The translations under genes were made by a program, and so were the position numbers. The notes beneath the pieces were generated by a model. It was not told where the DNA came from, did not search any database, and worked only from the letters and a program-made list of their open reading frames with translations. This document shows, one piece after another, positions 33,003 to 37,500 of a DNA stretch of 37,500 nt. This DNA comes from Neocallimastix lanati (nom. inval.) (lineage: Eukaryota > Neocallimastigomycota > Neocallimastigomycetes > Neocallimastigales > Neocallimastigaceae). The DNA lies in assembly GCA_016946835.1 (NCBI GenBank), contig JACVTC010000005.1, positions 1,777,501-1,815,000 on the forward strand, given 5' to 3'. How positions within the stretch are numbered: the stretch's first letter is position 1; each line of letters starts with the position of its first letter.

Positions 33003-37500
<4,498 letters not shown>

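Overview
The window is eukaryotic nuclear DNA. It is extremely AT-rich between genes, with A or T homopolymers up to 57 bases, AAT and AAAT microsatellites and many minisatellites. The genes are compact, and several carry short GT-AG introns of about 85-440 bp. The best guess for the source is an anaerobic gut fungus (Neocallimastigomycota). This rests on base composition, on a fungal/animal-type SCAP and a Bfr2, on an Hsp78-type ClpB with an organelle-targeting leader (a hydrogenosome would be its site), and on bacteria/archaea-like enzyme genes next to fungal ones. The assignment is an inference, made without any database search.

Layout from left to right. 126-1443 (-) is the 5' half of an archaeal-type cofactor-independent phosphoglycerate mutase in five exons, cut by the window edge. 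3940-5235 (+) is an EHD-family membrane-remodelling ATPase without an EH domain. 5890-6420 (-) is a decayed ankyrin-repeat gene. 6800-7213 (+) is a small intronless Nudix hydrolase. 10246-12741 (+) is Hsp78/ClpB. 15120-17487 (-) is Bfr2/AATF in seven exons whose phases all agree (502 aa). About 6.5 kb without an intact gene follows, made of tandem repeats, foldback sequence and relics. 24074-24544 (+) encodes a small secreted eight-cysteine protein, whose 3' end is caught in a recent 472-bp tandem duplication. 27519-28946 (+) is a triose-phosphate-transporter family protein like yeast Sly41, in two exons. 33003-37500 (+) is SCAP, the sterol-sensing escort of SREBP, in seven visible exons running off the right edge.

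The genes do not form a pathway or operon; they are separate housekeeping and accessory genes spaced by 1.5-6.5 kb of low-complexity DNA. Four serve membranes or secretion (EHD, the Sly41-like transporter, SCAP, the secreted protein), one ribosome assembly (Bfr2), one organellar protein quality control (Hsp78) and one glycolysis (phosphoglycerate mutase).

The most interesting observation is SCAP. If the host is an anaerobic fungus it cannot make sterols with oxygen and is known to use tetrahymanol instead. Yet this SCAP keeps the sterol-sensing domain, the residues equivalent to Tyr298, Leu315 and Asp443 of mammalian SCAP, and a match to the COPII-binding hexapeptide. What it senses is open.
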